Source: Streptomyces polyasparticus (lineage in GTDB: Bacteria > Actinomycetota > Actinomycetes > Streptomycetales > Streptomycetaceae). Taken from it: a DNA stretch of 64,000 bases. Below, one piece after another: positions 15,848 through 25,182 of the stretch. A program made the position numbers and the translations under genes. Position 1 is the stretch's first letter. Every line of letters starts with the position of its first letter. A model generated the notes under the pieces. The model did no database searches. It was not told the DNA's origin and was given only the letters and a program-made list of their open reading frames with translations. Location: NCBI RefSeq assembly GCF_014493765.1, contig NZ_JACTVJ010000010.1, forward strand, positions 124,001-188,000, written 5' to 3'.

Positions 15848-16723
15848 TCACGCCGGCGTCTGCAGCGCCGCCGTGATCGTGTCGAGGAAGCGGGTGTGTG
15901 CCTGGGGGCTCGGGGGCAGTTCCGGGTTCCAGGGGGCCGTGCGCACCGTCGCGGCGAAGTCCGCCGGCAGGGCGGCCGCGTGGGCCCGGACGTCGACGAG
16001 GGCCAGATCCGGTGCGAGCGCGGCGGCCTCGGACCACGAGACCGTGGCCCAGTTGGCACCCGGGCTCTCGGGTGGTGCCACCAGCGGGACGCCGAGGGCG
16101 GTCAGGGCGCTCAGGTCGGGCCAGGCGTGCGGGCGGGCCAGGTGGACGGAGTCCGCGTCGGCGGGGGAGAGGGCGAGCACTCGCGGTCGCGGATCGGCGG
16201 CCGCGCACAGCCTCAACCGCTGCTCGGCCGCGGTCAGTTCGGCCTCGGCGGCGCCGTCGGGTGCCGCGCCGAGCGCGTGGGCCAGCCGGGCGAAACTCTC
16301 GCGGACCTGGCCGAGCGTGCGGCCCTGGCTCACGTCGACGGCCACCACCGGGATGTGCTCTTCGAGGTGCTTGGCCGCCTCGGGCGTGACGCCGTACGTC
16401 TGCCCGCCGCCGTACGTCACCGCAATGAGCAGGTCGGGCTCGGCCGCGAACAGCGCGTCCAGATCGAGGGCCGCGCCTGCCCCGTAGTAGGCCAGCCCCG
16501 CCAGCGGCAGCTCGCCCGCCTTCGCCGGGTCCGCGGCGGCCGGGTCGTCATGGCTCGAGCCGAAGATGCCGGCCGGGCGCAGCCCGTGGTCCCACAGTGC
16601 CGCGCCGGCCTGTATGTAGGCGGCTAATCGCGTCGGCCTGCGGGGCGCGACCACCAAGTGGCCGCGGTCGTCCGTGAATTCCCAGGCGGTCGCTGCCGAC
16701 TCGGGTGCGGATTCAGCTTCCAT
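15848..16723 (-). CDS. ABC transporter substrate-binding protein-like, without export signal
   Basis: A 291-residue member of the helical-backbone binding-protein superfamily (Fe3+-siderophore/TroA-like). Characteristic segments are PTRLAAYIQAGAALWDHGL, LDALFAAEPDLLIAV, HIPVVAVDVSQGRTLGQV and NWATVSWSEAAAL. It starts MEAESAPESAATAWEF with a GGAGG site four bases before the ATG, and has neither a lipobox nor a hydrophobic signal. No permease or ATPase is adjacent. It may be secreted by another route, work in the cytoplasm, or have lost its N-terminus. Confidence 0.75.
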   Translation of the reverse strand: MEAESAPESAATAWEFTDDRGHLVVAPRRPTRLAAYIQAGAALWDHGLRPAGIFGSSHDDPAAADPAKAGELPLAGLAYYGAGAALDLDALFAAEPDLLIAVTYGGGQTYGVTPEAAKHLEEHIPVVAVDVSQGRTLGQVRESFARLAHALGAAPDGAAEAELTAAEQRLRLCAAADPRPRVLALSPADADSVHLARPHAWPDLSALTALGVPLVAPPESPGANWATVSWSEAAALAPDLALVDVRAHAAALPADFAATVRTAPWNPELPPSPQAHTRFLDTITAALQTPA

Positions 16724-16874
16724 GGATCCTCCATCCAGTCCGCGGGTACCTGCCCCTGTTCACCCGCCCACAAGCCCCCGGGGAGAACTTCACGCAGCGT
16801 CGCCGGTACGCGGGTCCCGAGCGGGCCGGGGTGCGCGGTGCCCGGCACCTCTCGCGGGCGCATACGCTGGGCGG

Positions 16875-17501
16875 ATGCAGGACGAGTACCGCACCGTGGC
16901 CCATGAGGGCGTGCACGAGACCGAGGTCAACCGCTCCCGTTTTCTGTGCGCGCTCGCCCCGGCGGCCACCGAGCAGGAGGCGCAGGCCTTCGTCGCCCGG
17001 ATCCGCAAGGAGCATCCGACGGCGACGCACAACTGCTGGGCGTATGTGATCGGTGCGGACGGCGGTGTGCAGAAGGCCAGCGACGACGGGGAACCGGGCG
17101 GCACGGCCGGGGTGCCGATGCTGCAGATGCTCACCCGCCGCGAGATGCGCTACGTCGTGGCCGTCGTCACCCGCTACTACGGTGGCGTGAAACTCGGCGC
17201 AGGCGGCCTGATCCGCGCGTACGGGGGAGCGGTCGGCGAAGCCCTCGACGCGCTCGGCACGATCACCAAGCGCCGATTCCGGCTGGTCACGGTGACGGTC
17301 GACCATCAGCGCGCAGGCAAGCTGCAGAACGATCTCCGCACGGCCGGACGCGAGGTGCGCGACATGCGGTACGGGGAAGCGGTGACGCTGGAGATCGGGC
17401 TGCCGGACGCCGATGTCGAGACGTTCCGCGGCTGGCTTGCGGACGCGACGGCGGGCACGGCGACGCTGGAGATCGGCGCGGAGGCGTATGGGGACGCGTG
17501 A
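16875..17501 (+). CDS. YigZ/IMPACT family protein
   Basis: This 208-residue protein has the UPF0029/IMPACT N-terminal domain (FLCALAPAATEQEAQAFV, HPTATHNCWAYVIG, SDDGEPGGTAGVPML, VTRYYGGVKLGAGGLIRAYG) and a C-terminal ferredoxin-like DUF1949 domain from about residue 135. It is conserved in most bacteria and structurally related to ribosomal protein S5 domain 2-like folds; its cellular role is not firmly known. The ATG at 16875 is 151 bases from the divergent binding-protein gene. Confidence 0.92.
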   Translation: MQDEYRTVAHEGVHETEVNRSRFLCALAPAATEQEAQAFVARIRKEHPTATHNCWAYVIGADGGVQKASDDGEPGGTAGVPMLQMLTRREMRYVVAVVTRYYGGVKLGAGGLIRAYGGAVGEALDALGTITKRRFRLVTVTVDHQRAGKLQNDLRTAGREVRDMRYGEAVTLEIGLPDADVETFRGWLADATAGTATLEIGAEAYGDA

Positions 17502-17510
17502 TGTCTCCCC

Positions 17511-17840
17511 TCAGTCGCCTTGCAGGTGGAGCTCCAGGTGCGCGGAGCCCGCGCACCGCTCGGCCAGCTCTCGGATCTTCGCCAGGATCTCCCGCTCCCG
17601 CTGTTCGGTCGCCAGAGCGCAGGTGGCGTCGACTTCGGAGAGGAACTGCGGCATGTCCGCCGACGTGAGGATCAGGGTGCGGTAAGGGTCCACGCGGCTC
17701 AGCACCGGCAGTCTGCTGATCGCGCACAGACTGGAGAACAGCTCCGCCCCATCCTGTACCGATTCCACCGCGGTCGGCCGGCGCTTCTTGGGGCTCGTAC
17801 CCCGTTGCGTCATCTGCATCAGCACGACATCAACACCCAT
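17511..17840 (-). CDS. Conserved hypothetical protein
   Basis: The 109-residue product is not recognised. The N-terminal 30 residues are basic (T-Q-R-G-T-S-P-K-K-R-R-P-T) and the rest is helical with a Glu/Arg-rich segment (ATEQREREILAKIRELAERC) that could form a coiled coil. It has no signal or membrane segment. It is convergent with the YigZ gene, nine bases apart, and lies downstream of the kinase gene on the same strand with a 147-base gap, so co-transcription with the kinase is possible. Confidence 0.55.
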   Translation of the reverse strand: MGVDVVLMQMTQRGTSPKKRRPTAVESVQDGAELFSSLCAISRLPVLSRVDPYRTLILTSADMPQFLSEVDATCALATEQREREILAKIRELAERCAGSAHLELHLQGD

Positions 17841-17987
17841 ACCTCATGTCCTTCCCCGGATCCGGGCCACTCACCAAGACCTCACGACGGGGCACCAGGC
17901 CTCCGTCCACGACAAGGACGGTGCCCGCCCTGTCGCACCAGGATCGTCTCACTCGTGGCCGCGCGAAGATCAGCCGGTGCTGATTGC

Positions 17988-19631
17988 TCAGTCCGCCCCC
18001 GGCTCCGCCGCCGTGAAGCGTTCGAAGCCGGAGTGGAAGGCCGTGCCCTCGGGGTCGGTCTCGTTGTAGTGGAAGGCCGAGACACCGCAGCCGCGGGCGG
18101 TGAACGCGGGGCCGGTGTAGGCGGCGACGCGCTTGCCGTCGAGGGCGAGTTCCACCCGGATCCGTCCCTGACCGGTGGGCGTGCAGGTCAGCGCCATGTC
18201 GATCTGCTGCTGACTCTTCACCTCCATGCCGGCATCCGCGAGGTTCACCTCGACCACCCGGTCGTGCTGGAACTCTCCCTTGTGCCGGAACTCCCGCACG
18301 ATCAGGGCCTCTTGGCCCGTGGTCACATAGCCCGACCAGCGGGAGCCCTTCCCGTAGTCGCCGGAGCCGTTGCACCACAGGCCGATGCCGCCGTCGCCTC
18401 CGTACCAGGCGGCCTGAGCGGTGAGCCGTACTGCGGGCGTGGACGGCTGGAAGGGCGCCTGCGGCCACACCTCCAGGTTGATCCTGGGACTCACCAGCAT
18501 GGTCCCGCCCTTGTGCGTGACCTTTCCCAGGTCCGGGTCCTTGTGCGTCCAGTCGCCCGAGTCGGTCAGATCGTCGGCGTACGACTGCGGCGACGAGCCG
18601 TTCGGCGAACCCGTCGAGCCTCCGGTGCCACCCGGTTCCCTCGCGGTCGTGCTGAGCACGACGGCGAGGATCACGGCCGCCGCCGCGCTGCCTGCCGCGA
18701 AGGCCAACAAGCGCAGCTGCCTGCCCCTGCCACCCTCGCTCCCGTCCGACCCGGTCCCGCGGCCGCCGCCGTTCCCTGCGAGAGGTGCGGGGCGAGGCGT
18801 GAGCGACACCGTCGGTGTGCCGTCCGCCGCTTCCGCCGCCCCCGCAAGCCGCGTGACCAGCTGGGATGCCGTGGGACGCAGCGCCGGATCCTTGCGCAGA
18901 CAGTCGGCCACCACCGAACGGACCGGCTCCGGCACCGCCGCAAGATCCGGCTCGTCCTCGCACACGGCGACCAGGACCTCGTACGAACCGGCACCGTCGA
19001 AGGGATGCCGCCCGGTGGCGGCGAAATACAGCGTGCTGCCGAGCGAGAAGACATCCGAAGCCGTCGTGACGCGCTGCGCCCTGACCTGCTCGGGCGACAT
19101 GTACGAGGGGGAGCCGACCAGACTGCCCGGCGTGGTCAGCGCGGACTCGAGCAGCCGGTCGTCGCGGGCGATGCCGAAGTCGATGATGCGCGGACCGTCC
19201 GGGGAGAGCAGCACGTTGGACGGCTTGATGTCCCGGTGCACGATGCCCACGCGGTGCACCTGCGCCAGCGCGTGCGCGACCGCAAGGGCCAGCGACTGGA
19301 GGCGCCCGGAGGCCAGCGGGCCGCTGGTGCCCACGTACTCGGCGATCGTCGGTCCGGGCACGAACTCGCTGACGATGTACGGGGTGCGCCCGTTGAGATC
19401 CGCGTCGAGGACCCGTGCCGTGGCCAGCTCGCCCACCCGGCTTGCCGCGCCGAACTCCCGCCGTACCCGGGCGAGCGCGATCTCGTCGTACTCCTTGCCC
19501 GGCAGCAGGAACTTCACCACCACCTGGCGCCCCGCCTGATCGCGCGCGAGCCAGACCACGCCCTGCCCGCCACGGCCGAGCTCGCGCTCGCAGACGTATC
19601 CGGCCACCGATCCCTGCGTATGTGGATCCAT
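17988..19631 (-). CDS. Membrane Ser/Thr protein kinase with an extracellular sensor domain
   Basis: A Hanks-type (PknB-like) kinase of 547 residues. The kinase domain covers roughly residues 12-265, with the glycine loop G-R-G-G-Q-G (19-24), Lys40, the catalytic H-R-D-I-K-P-S-N (132-139), D-F-G (151-153) and S-P-S-Y-M-S-P-E for substrate docking, so it should be active. After a Gly/Ser-rich juxtamembrane region comes one membrane helix (about 308-328) and a roughly 215-residue extracellular domain with several Trp and three Cys, resembling concanavalin-like sensor folds. PASTA repeats are absent, so the ligand is not a muropeptide by that route. It is divergent from the LuxR-type regulator at 19894. 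Confidence 0.92.
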   Translation of the reverse strand: MDPHTQGSVAGYVCERELGRGGQGVVWLARDQAGRQVVVKFLLPGKEYDEIALARVRREFGAASRVGELATARVLDADLNGRTPYIVSEFVPGPTIAEYVGTSGPLASGRLQSLALAVAHALAQVHRVGIVHRDIKPSNVLLSPDGPRIIDFGIARDDRLLESALTTPGSLVGSPSYMSPEQVRAQRVTTASDVFSLGSTLYFAATGRHPFDGAGSYEVLVAVCEDEPDLAAVPEPVRSVVADCLRKDPALRPTASQLVTRLAGAAEAADGTPTVSLTPRPAPLAGNGGGRGTGSDGSEGGRGRQLRLLAFAAGSAAAAVILAVVLSTTAREPGGTGGSTGSPNGSSPQSYADDLTDSGDWTHKDPDLGKVTHKGGTMLVSPRINLEVWPQAPFQPSTPAVRLTAQAAWYGGDGGIGLWCNGSGDYGKGSRWSGYVTTGQEALIVREFRHKGEFQHDRVVEVNLADAGMEVKSQQQIDMALTCTPTGQGRIRVELALDGKRVAAYTGPAFTARGCGVSAFHYNETDPEGTAFHSGFERFTAAEPGAD

Positions 19632-19893
19632 GCGCCGCCCCCTCGCCGGTGCGCAGTCCGCCGCCGGACCGGCACGGTTCCCGACTCCGCCCGGTTCACG
19701 GCTGTTTTGCAGCGTATCGGCTCGGTTGGCCGCGAAGGGCCGGTTGCCCGGCTCTGCTGCAGATCTGACGCATGGCTGCCGCAGACCCGGTGCATCGGCG
19801 CTGTGCGTCTGCCGCGATCACGTGGCGGAGCGGCCGCCGGACCAGGGCGTATTGTGCAAGGCCGACGCAATACGCAGGGAGGACGCACGGGCA

Positions 19894-22806
19894 GTGGGGG
19901 TTGAGCAGCCGCGGGGGCGGTACGAAGAGGCGCGGCGGATCGACGGGCTGCTCGCGGCCGCACGCGAGGGCACGAGCGGCGCGCTGCTCATCCACGGTGA
20001 AGCGGGGATCGGCAAGACCACGCTGCTCGACTACGCCACCGCGCGAGCGGACGGGATGCGCGTGCTGCGCATCGAGGGCGTCGAGTCGGAGACCGAACTC
20101 GCCTTCGGGGGACTGCACCAGCTGTTCCGGCCCGTGCTCGGTCTCCTCGACCGGCTGCCCGGCGCGCAGGCCACCGCCCTGCGGACCATCTTCGGTCTGG
20201 CGGAGGGCGCGGTGCAGGACGGTTTCGTCGTGGGGCTCGCCGCGCTGTCGACGCTCGCGGAAGCGGCCACGGAACAACCGGTCCTGTGCGTGATCGACGA
20301 CGTGCAGTGGCTCGACCAGCCGTCCGTGGACGTCCTGGCGTTCGTCGCCCGGCGGCTGCTCGCCGAGGGAGTCGTGCTGCTCTTCGGGCTGCGCGACGAA
20401 GGACCCGTCGGCGAAGACCGCACGGACGACACCTCCCCTGGCGCGCCCCGCCTCAAGGGCATACCCCGGCTCGCCCTCACCGGCCTCGACCGGCAGGCGG
20501 CCGTCGCGCTGCTCACCGGACTGCTGCCGCCCGTCGCCGAGCGGATCGCCGAGCAGGCGCAGGGCAACCCGCTCGCCCTGCGCGTGCTCGCGGACGCGCT
20601 CACCCCGGCACAACGGGCCGGGCAGCTGGGCCCGTTGGCGCTGCCGGACGACGCGGCACCGCTGCGGGATCTGCTCGCACGCCAGGTCGGCCGGCTGCCC
20701 GCTGCCACCCGTGCCGTGCTCACGGTGGCCGCCGCCGACGACACGGGGGAGCTGGCGGTGGTGGTGGCCGCCGCAGGCCGGATCGGCGGCACGGTGGCCG
20801 ATCTGGAACCCGCCGAACAGGCCGGTCTCGTACGGCTGTCGGCCGAGTCCGTACGGTTCGGACACCCGCTGATCCGTTACGCCGCCTACCGCTCCGCTCC
20901 CTTGGCCCGGCGGATCGCCGCCCACCAGGCACTGGCCGCCGCCCTCGGCGCCGAGCGGCATGCGCACCGGCGCGCCTGGCACCTGGCCGCCGCGGCGACC
21001 GGCCCGGACGAGCGGGTCGCGCAGGATCTCGAGCGGGTGGCCGACTGGGCCGGCAGCCGGCAGGGAGCGGCCTCCGCGTCGGCGGCGTACGAGCGGGCCG
21101 CACAGCTCACCTCCGATCCGCTGCTGCGTGCGCGGCGTCTGATCGACGCGGCGCGCAAGGCGAGCGAGTCCGGTCAGGACGAGCGCTGCCGCCGGCTCGC
21201 CGACCAGGTGCCGCTGCCGCTGCCGGACCCGGCGATGGCGGCGGACCTGGCCCGGGCCCGTGCCGTCGTCGAGCTGGGATACGGCAGCCCGGCCCATGCG
21301 GCCCGCACGCTGCTCGCGTGCGCGGACGAGGTGGGGGCCGCGTGCCCCGACAAGCTCGTCCCGCTGCTGACGGAGGCGCTGCACGCGGCGCTCAGCGCGG
21401 AGGACACCGCGCTGCTCGCCGAGATCGCCTCGCGCGCGCCGGACGTGCCCGAACTGGCGGTTGCGGCACGGCTGTTCGCGTCGGAGGGGTCCGAGGCGTC
21501 CGAGCAGTCCGAGGCGTCGGAGGCGCCCGCAGGGACCGCGGCGACCGCAGTGCGCGAGACGCCGGAAGTACCAGAAGCACCGGGAATACCGGAAGCGCCG
21601 GGGATACCGGAAACGCTGGAAGTGCCTGCCGCGCCCTTCGCGTCATCGGATACGGAAACAGCTCAGGCCGATTCCGTACAGGCATCGCAGGCGACGACCA
21701 CGAACGCGCCCGCACGCCAACTCCCCAGCGGCGAGGACCATATGGCCCTCCTGATGGCCGGCCACTACGCACATCTCCTCGCCGATCACTCCCGCGCGTA
21801 TGACCACGCGACCGCAGCCGTCGCGCAGTGCCGGGCCGGCGGGCTCGGCGGCTGGCTGCCCACCGCGCTCGACCTGCTGGCGCGGGTCGAGACGGCGCTC
21901 GGCCGGACCGCGGACGCCCGGGCCCATGCCGCCGAGGGTCTCGGCCTCGCCGACTCCTACGACCTGGACCACCGCGCCGCGCACCTGCGCGCCCGCCTGG
22001 CGCTCCTGTCCGCACTGCAGGGGGACGAGGCGCAGACGCGCGAAATGGCCGAGCAGGCCCTGGCGTATGCGCGCCCGCGTGGCGTCGGACGTGCCGGTAC
22101 GGACGCCCTGCACGCACTCGGTCTGCTCGAACTCGGCCTGGGCCGCGCCGAGCCGGCGCTCGCCGCGCTGCAGGCGGCGGCCCGCGAACGCACCCATCCC
22201 GCCCTCGCCCAGGCGCTGCTGCCCGACCTCGTCGAGGCCGCCGTCCGCGCAGGCCGGCCCGAAGAGGCCCGTGAGCCCGCGGCCCGCCTCGCCGCCTGGG
22301 CCGCCACCGCCGGGCCCGGACAGCCCGAGCTCACCGCGCAGGCCCACCGCTGCACGGCACTGACCGGCCCGGACGAGAACGCGGCAGAGCACTACGCGGC
22401 AGCCCTTCGCGAGCACGGCAGTGACCTGGAGCGCGCCCGCACCGCGCTCCTCCACGGCGAGTGGCTGCGCCGCCGGCGCCACAACCTCGAAGCGCGCGAC
22501 CCCCTGCGCACCGCCATGGAACTCTTCGGCCACGCCGGCGCCGCACCGTGGGCGGACCGGGCGCGCGCGGAGCTCGAAGCCGCGGGCGAGTCGCACGATC
22601 CGGCCGCGGGCACGGACAGCCGGTTCAACCGGCTCAGCCCTCAGGAGCGTGAGGTCGTCCGCCTCGCCGCCGCGGGTGCGACCAACCGCGAGATCGCCAC
22701 ACAGCTGTTCCTCAGCCCGCGCACCGTCGGCCACCACCTCTACCGCGCGTTCCCCAAGCTCGGCATCAGCTCCCGTACGGAACTGCCCGGCCTGCTGGCG
22801 TCGTGA
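19894..22806 (+). CDS. Large ATP-binding LuxR family (LAL/MalT-like) regulator
   Basis: A 970-residue LAL-type regulator. Walker A G-E-A-G-I-G-K-T lies at residues 35-42 and Walker B VLCVIDDVQWLD near 128-140, in an AAA/STAND domain. A long helical-repeat region follows. The LuxR helix-turn-helix (LSPQEREVVRLAAAGATNRE, then a second helix with F-L-S-P-R-T-V) lies at about 909-965. An unusual low-complexity linker occupies about 530-615, first Ser/Glu/Ala repeats and then PEVPEAPGIPE-type repeats. The GTG start follows GGGAGG about ten bases upstream. It probably activates transcription when bound by an unknown effector. Confidence 0.88.
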   Translation: MGVEQPRGRYEEARRIDGLLAAAREGTSGALLIHGEAGIGKTTLLDYATARADGMRVLRIEGVESETELAFGGLHQLFRPVLGLLDRLPGAQATALRTIFGLAEGAVQDGFVVGLAALSTLAEAATEQPVLCVIDDVQWLDQPSVDVLAFVARRLLAEGVVLLFGLRDEGPVGEDRTDDTSPGAPRLKGIPRLALTGLDRQAAVALLTGLLPPVAERIAEQAQGNPLALRVLADALTPAQRAGQLGPLALPDDAAPLRDLLARQVGRLPAATRAVLTVAAADDTGELAVVVAAAGRIGGTVADLEPAEQAGLVRLSAESVRFGHPLIRYAAYRSAPLARRIAAHQALAAALGAERHAHRRAWHLAAAATGPDERVAQDLERVADWAGSRQGAASASAAYERAAQLTSDPLLRARRLIDAARKASESGQDERCRRLADQVPLPLPDPAMAADLARARAVVELGYGSPAHAARTLLACADEVGAACPDKLVPLLTEALHAALSAEDTALLAEIASRAPDVPELAVAARLFASEGSEASEQSEASEAPAGTAATAVRETPEVPEAPGIPEAPGIPETLEVPAAPFASSDTETAQADSVQASQATTTNAPARQLPSGEDHMALLMAGHYAHLLADHSRAYDHATAAVAQCRAGGLGGWLPTALDLLARVETALGRTADARAHAAEGLGLADSYDLDHRAAHLRARLALLSALQGDEAQTREMAEQALAYARPRGVGRAGTDALHALGLLELGLGRAEPALAALQAAARERTHPALAQALLPDLVEAAVRAGRPEEAREPAARLAAWAATAGPGQPELTAQAHRCTALTGPDENAAEHYAAALREHGSDLERARTALLHGEWLRRRRHNLEARDPLRTAMELFGHAGAAPWADRARAELEAAGESHDPAAGTDSRFNRLSPQEREVVRLAAAGATNREIATQLFLSPRTVGHHLYRAFPKLGISSRTELPGLLAS

Positions 22807-22824
22807 TCCTGGCGGCTGCCGGCG

Positions 22825-23769
22825 TCACGACGCGGCCGGCACCGAATAGACCATCCGTATCTCCGTCACCTTGTAACCGGCCCGCGCGAACGCCGCAGCC
22901 ATCGGCGCATTCCCCATGTCCGTGGTGGCGGTGATCCGCTCCGCGCCGGCCTCGGCCTGCATACGGGTCATCTCGGCGAGCACCTCGTCCACGTAGCCGC
23001 GACCGCGGAACTCGGGAACTACCCCGATATATCCGATATTGCGGGCATACGGCGTCGCCGAGGGAATCGCCAGGCCCACGACCTCGCCCGTGGCGTCGTA
23101 GGCCAGGCGCCACCAGTCGCGTTCCCCGAGGCAGTCCAGATAGAAGTCCATGTTGTGGCGGGCCGCGGCCTCGGCCCCCATCTCGGCGATGTCCTTACGG
23201 GTGCCGTCGTCCAGAGTGCCCACGGCGATCCGGCGGAACATCTCGAGGAACTCCTCGTCCGAGGCGCGCGCGTACGTCAGCCGGTCCCCGGCGGCCGGCA
23301 GACCGGCATCCGCCGTCCACTCCAGCTGCAGCCGCTCCACCACGTGGCTCAGCCCCGCGGCCTGCGCCGCGGCATGGCGCCACTCGTACGCGGCCACGAC
23401 GGCCGGGTCGTCGCGCCAGCCTCCGGTGAGCCGCAGGGTGAAGATCGGCAGCCGGCTCGCGCCGCGGGCCGCGAAGTCCTCGAGTCCGGCGGACAGCAGC
23501 CCCGCCGCGACCTTCGCCCGGTCGGACACCGAGGCGTCCACATACAGGCAGTCCAGGTCCACCGGGTGCTCGGCGGTCGACTGCCCCCACCACAGCGCGC
23601 GGCCCATCAGCCGCCCCTCGTCCTCGGCCAGCCAGGTCCACTCGGGCCGGTACATCCGCTGGCCCAGCTCGTCCAGGTACCGCTCGGCGGGAATCCAGCC
23701 CACCGGCTCGTCGACTACTACGGCCGCCACGCGGTCGGTGTCACTGACGGTGGCAGATCGAAACAGCAC
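22825..23769 (-). CDS. GNAT family N-acetyltransferase (double domain)
   Basis: A 314-residue protein made of two GNAT-like halves. The C-terminal half has the acetyl-CoA loop [16 protein letters not shown] and the [11 protein letters not shown]-like helix near the end ([17 protein letters not shown]), so it is the likely active unit; the N-terminal half lacks a clear loop. The GTG start at 23769 is preceded by GGAGG. It is convergent with the LAL regulator, with only 18 bases between stops. Such proteins often acetylate amine-bearing antibiotics or metabolites, but the substrate is unknown. Confidence 0.85.
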   Translation of the reverse strand: MLFRSATVSDTDRVAAVVVDEPVGWIPAERYLDELGQRMYRPEWTWLAEDEGRLMGRALWWGQSTAEHPVDLDCLYVDASVSDRAKVAAGLLSAGLEDFAARGASRLPIFTLRLTGGWRDDPAVVAAYEWRHAAAQAAGLSHVVERLQLEWTADAGLPAAGDRLTYARASDEEFLEMFRRIAVGTLDDGTRKDIAEMGAEAAARHNMDFYLDCLGERDWWRLAYDATGEVVGLAIPSATPYARNIGYIGVVPEFRGRGYVDEVLAEMTRMQAEAGAERITATTDMGNAPMAAAFARAGYKVTEIRMVYSVPAAS

Positions 23770-23957
23770 GCATCCTCCAGGGTGTTTTGGCGTGTTGTCC
23801 TCAACCTAGGAAGCGGACCCGGCGGGGCGGTATCGGTCACCGTGACTTAATGCGACCCAGGTCGGTGCCGGCGCTGGTCCTTTGCGGTGGAGTTAGGGGC
23901 AGCGCCCAGTGGCCTGAGCCGGGCGTGACGGCAGGCGGTGTGAGTCTGGGGCGGGGG

Positions 23958-24737
23958 ATGACCAGACAGCGTGAGGAGCTGAGGTTTCCGGTGTTCCGGT
24001 TCTGCTTGTTTCCAACCGTCGCCCGTACGATCCGTCCCCGAACCGTCGGGGCCCTGCTGCTGGCGGCAGCGCTTCCGATGACCGCGCTCCCGGCCTACGC
24101 GGTCGGCACCGCGACGGTCCGCACCGCCAAGCCGCTCCCCGGGGGCCTCGGACCGTGTGTGCCGGGCAGCTGTCCTCCCGGCGCGTATCCGCCGATCGGC
24201 AATGGCGCGATCACCTACCGGGACGACGCCGTCAATGTGTATGTCGGCGGCGATTTCGCCGTCCGTGAGCGTGCCGCCGAGGCCGAGGGCAGGGTGGTGG
24301 TGCTCGGGTCCTTCGACCAGAACAAGGCGGCCGGGGTCAGCAGCATCTACAACGTGGGCGAGGCGGGCGTCGGGTCCCGCGTCACACCCTCGGTGGGCTC
24401 GGACTGGCTCACCACAGGGGGTGACATCACCATCGCCTCGGGACAGCGCCTCCTCGCCGAGTAGGGCGTCGTCCGGCACGCGGGCACCGCGAGCGGCACG
24501 ATTCTCGCCCAGCGGAACGTGCGTGACGCCGGCGCGGTGGATCCGTACGTCCCGCTGCGCGACGAGCTCACGGAGGCCAGCCAGTGCTATGCCCATCCCA
24601 CGGGCACCGGCAGCACGCGGCCGCCCACGGGCACGGCGGTGCACGCGGGCGGGGAGACGCTGTTCACCGGTGACGGCACGTCCGACCTGCAGGTCTTCAA
24701 CGTGGACTTCGATCTGCAGGGCCCGGTGTCGGCGTGA
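23958..24737 (+). pseudogene. Choice-of-anchor A family surface protein, nonsense-interrupted and truncated
   Basis: The frame encodes a signal peptide ([14 protein letters not shown], cleavage after A-Y-A) and a choice-of-anchor A domain ([54 protein letters not shown]). A TAG at 24462-24464 interrupts it. The same frame then continues with clear family sequence ([37 protein letters not shown]) to a second stop at 24737, before the domain would normally end. The start could be ATG 23958 or GTG 23991. The gene therefore carries a nonsense codon and a lost 3' end. An export and cell-surface role is expected for the intact family. Confidence 0.75.
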
Positions 24738-24847
24738 CACGGCGGCGGGGCGGCCGTCGCGGCGGGCGCGGGGAAGGAGAGCGCCGCGGCGAACACAGCA
24801 GCGGAGGCGAAGAGGTACAGGGCGGGGTGTCCGCGCGCATGTGCCAT
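24587..24847 (-). pseudogene. Signal-peptide fragment of a convergent exported-protein gene
   Basis: From ATG 24847 the minus strand encodes a convincing Sec signal peptide (MAHARGHPALYLFASAAVFA and a P-A-A-T-A-A cleavage region). The reading then enters the antisense of the surface-protein gene and has no meaningful mature domain. It looks like the 5' end of another exported-protein gene whose remainder was deleted, with the junction near 24737-24760. It may still be expressed as an 86-residue product. The interpretation is inferred from the signal peptide alone. Confidence 0.4.
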
Positions 24848-25182
24848 GGCGATCCTGGAGTCGTCGTCGGCCGATGAGCTCTGCCCCGCCAGGCCCTTTG
24901 GCGTATTCGAGCACGCCGGCGGCGCGGCCGCGCTCCATCGTCGGCCGAGCGGGCACGCGCCCAGGCCGACGCAGCCCTCTCGGGGACTGTCCCGCCGCCC
25001 ATGAGCCATGGCCGCCCCTGCTCGCGGCGGCCGCGCGTGCTTCGGCTGTCGGGAAAGGAGGTCAGTGGTGAATCAGGTGCTTCCAGGCGCTAGCGTGGTG
25101 AGCGCCGACCCGGGGCCGCCCCGTGGGCTCGTGTCGGCTGCCGAGCCAACACCGACAGAAACGTGCAGGTCAGAGTCGCTAT
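24848..25182. other. Intergenic region upstream of sbcD
   Basis: These 335 bases hold no recognised gene. A near-perfect ribosome binding sequence (AAAGGAGGT, 25055-25063) precedes GTG codons near 25067-25070, but the frame overlaps sbcD and encodes nothing recognisable. A possible -10 (TAGCGT) near 25090-25096 could belong to sbcD. Small GC-rich inverted repeats are present near 25009-25035. Confidence 0.35.

Noticed and set aside
24587-25009. Longer minus-strand frame across the decayed surface-protein locus
   Set aside because: Only the part from the ATG at 24847 has signal-peptide character. The upstream extension is Arg- and Pro-rich without a ribosome site.
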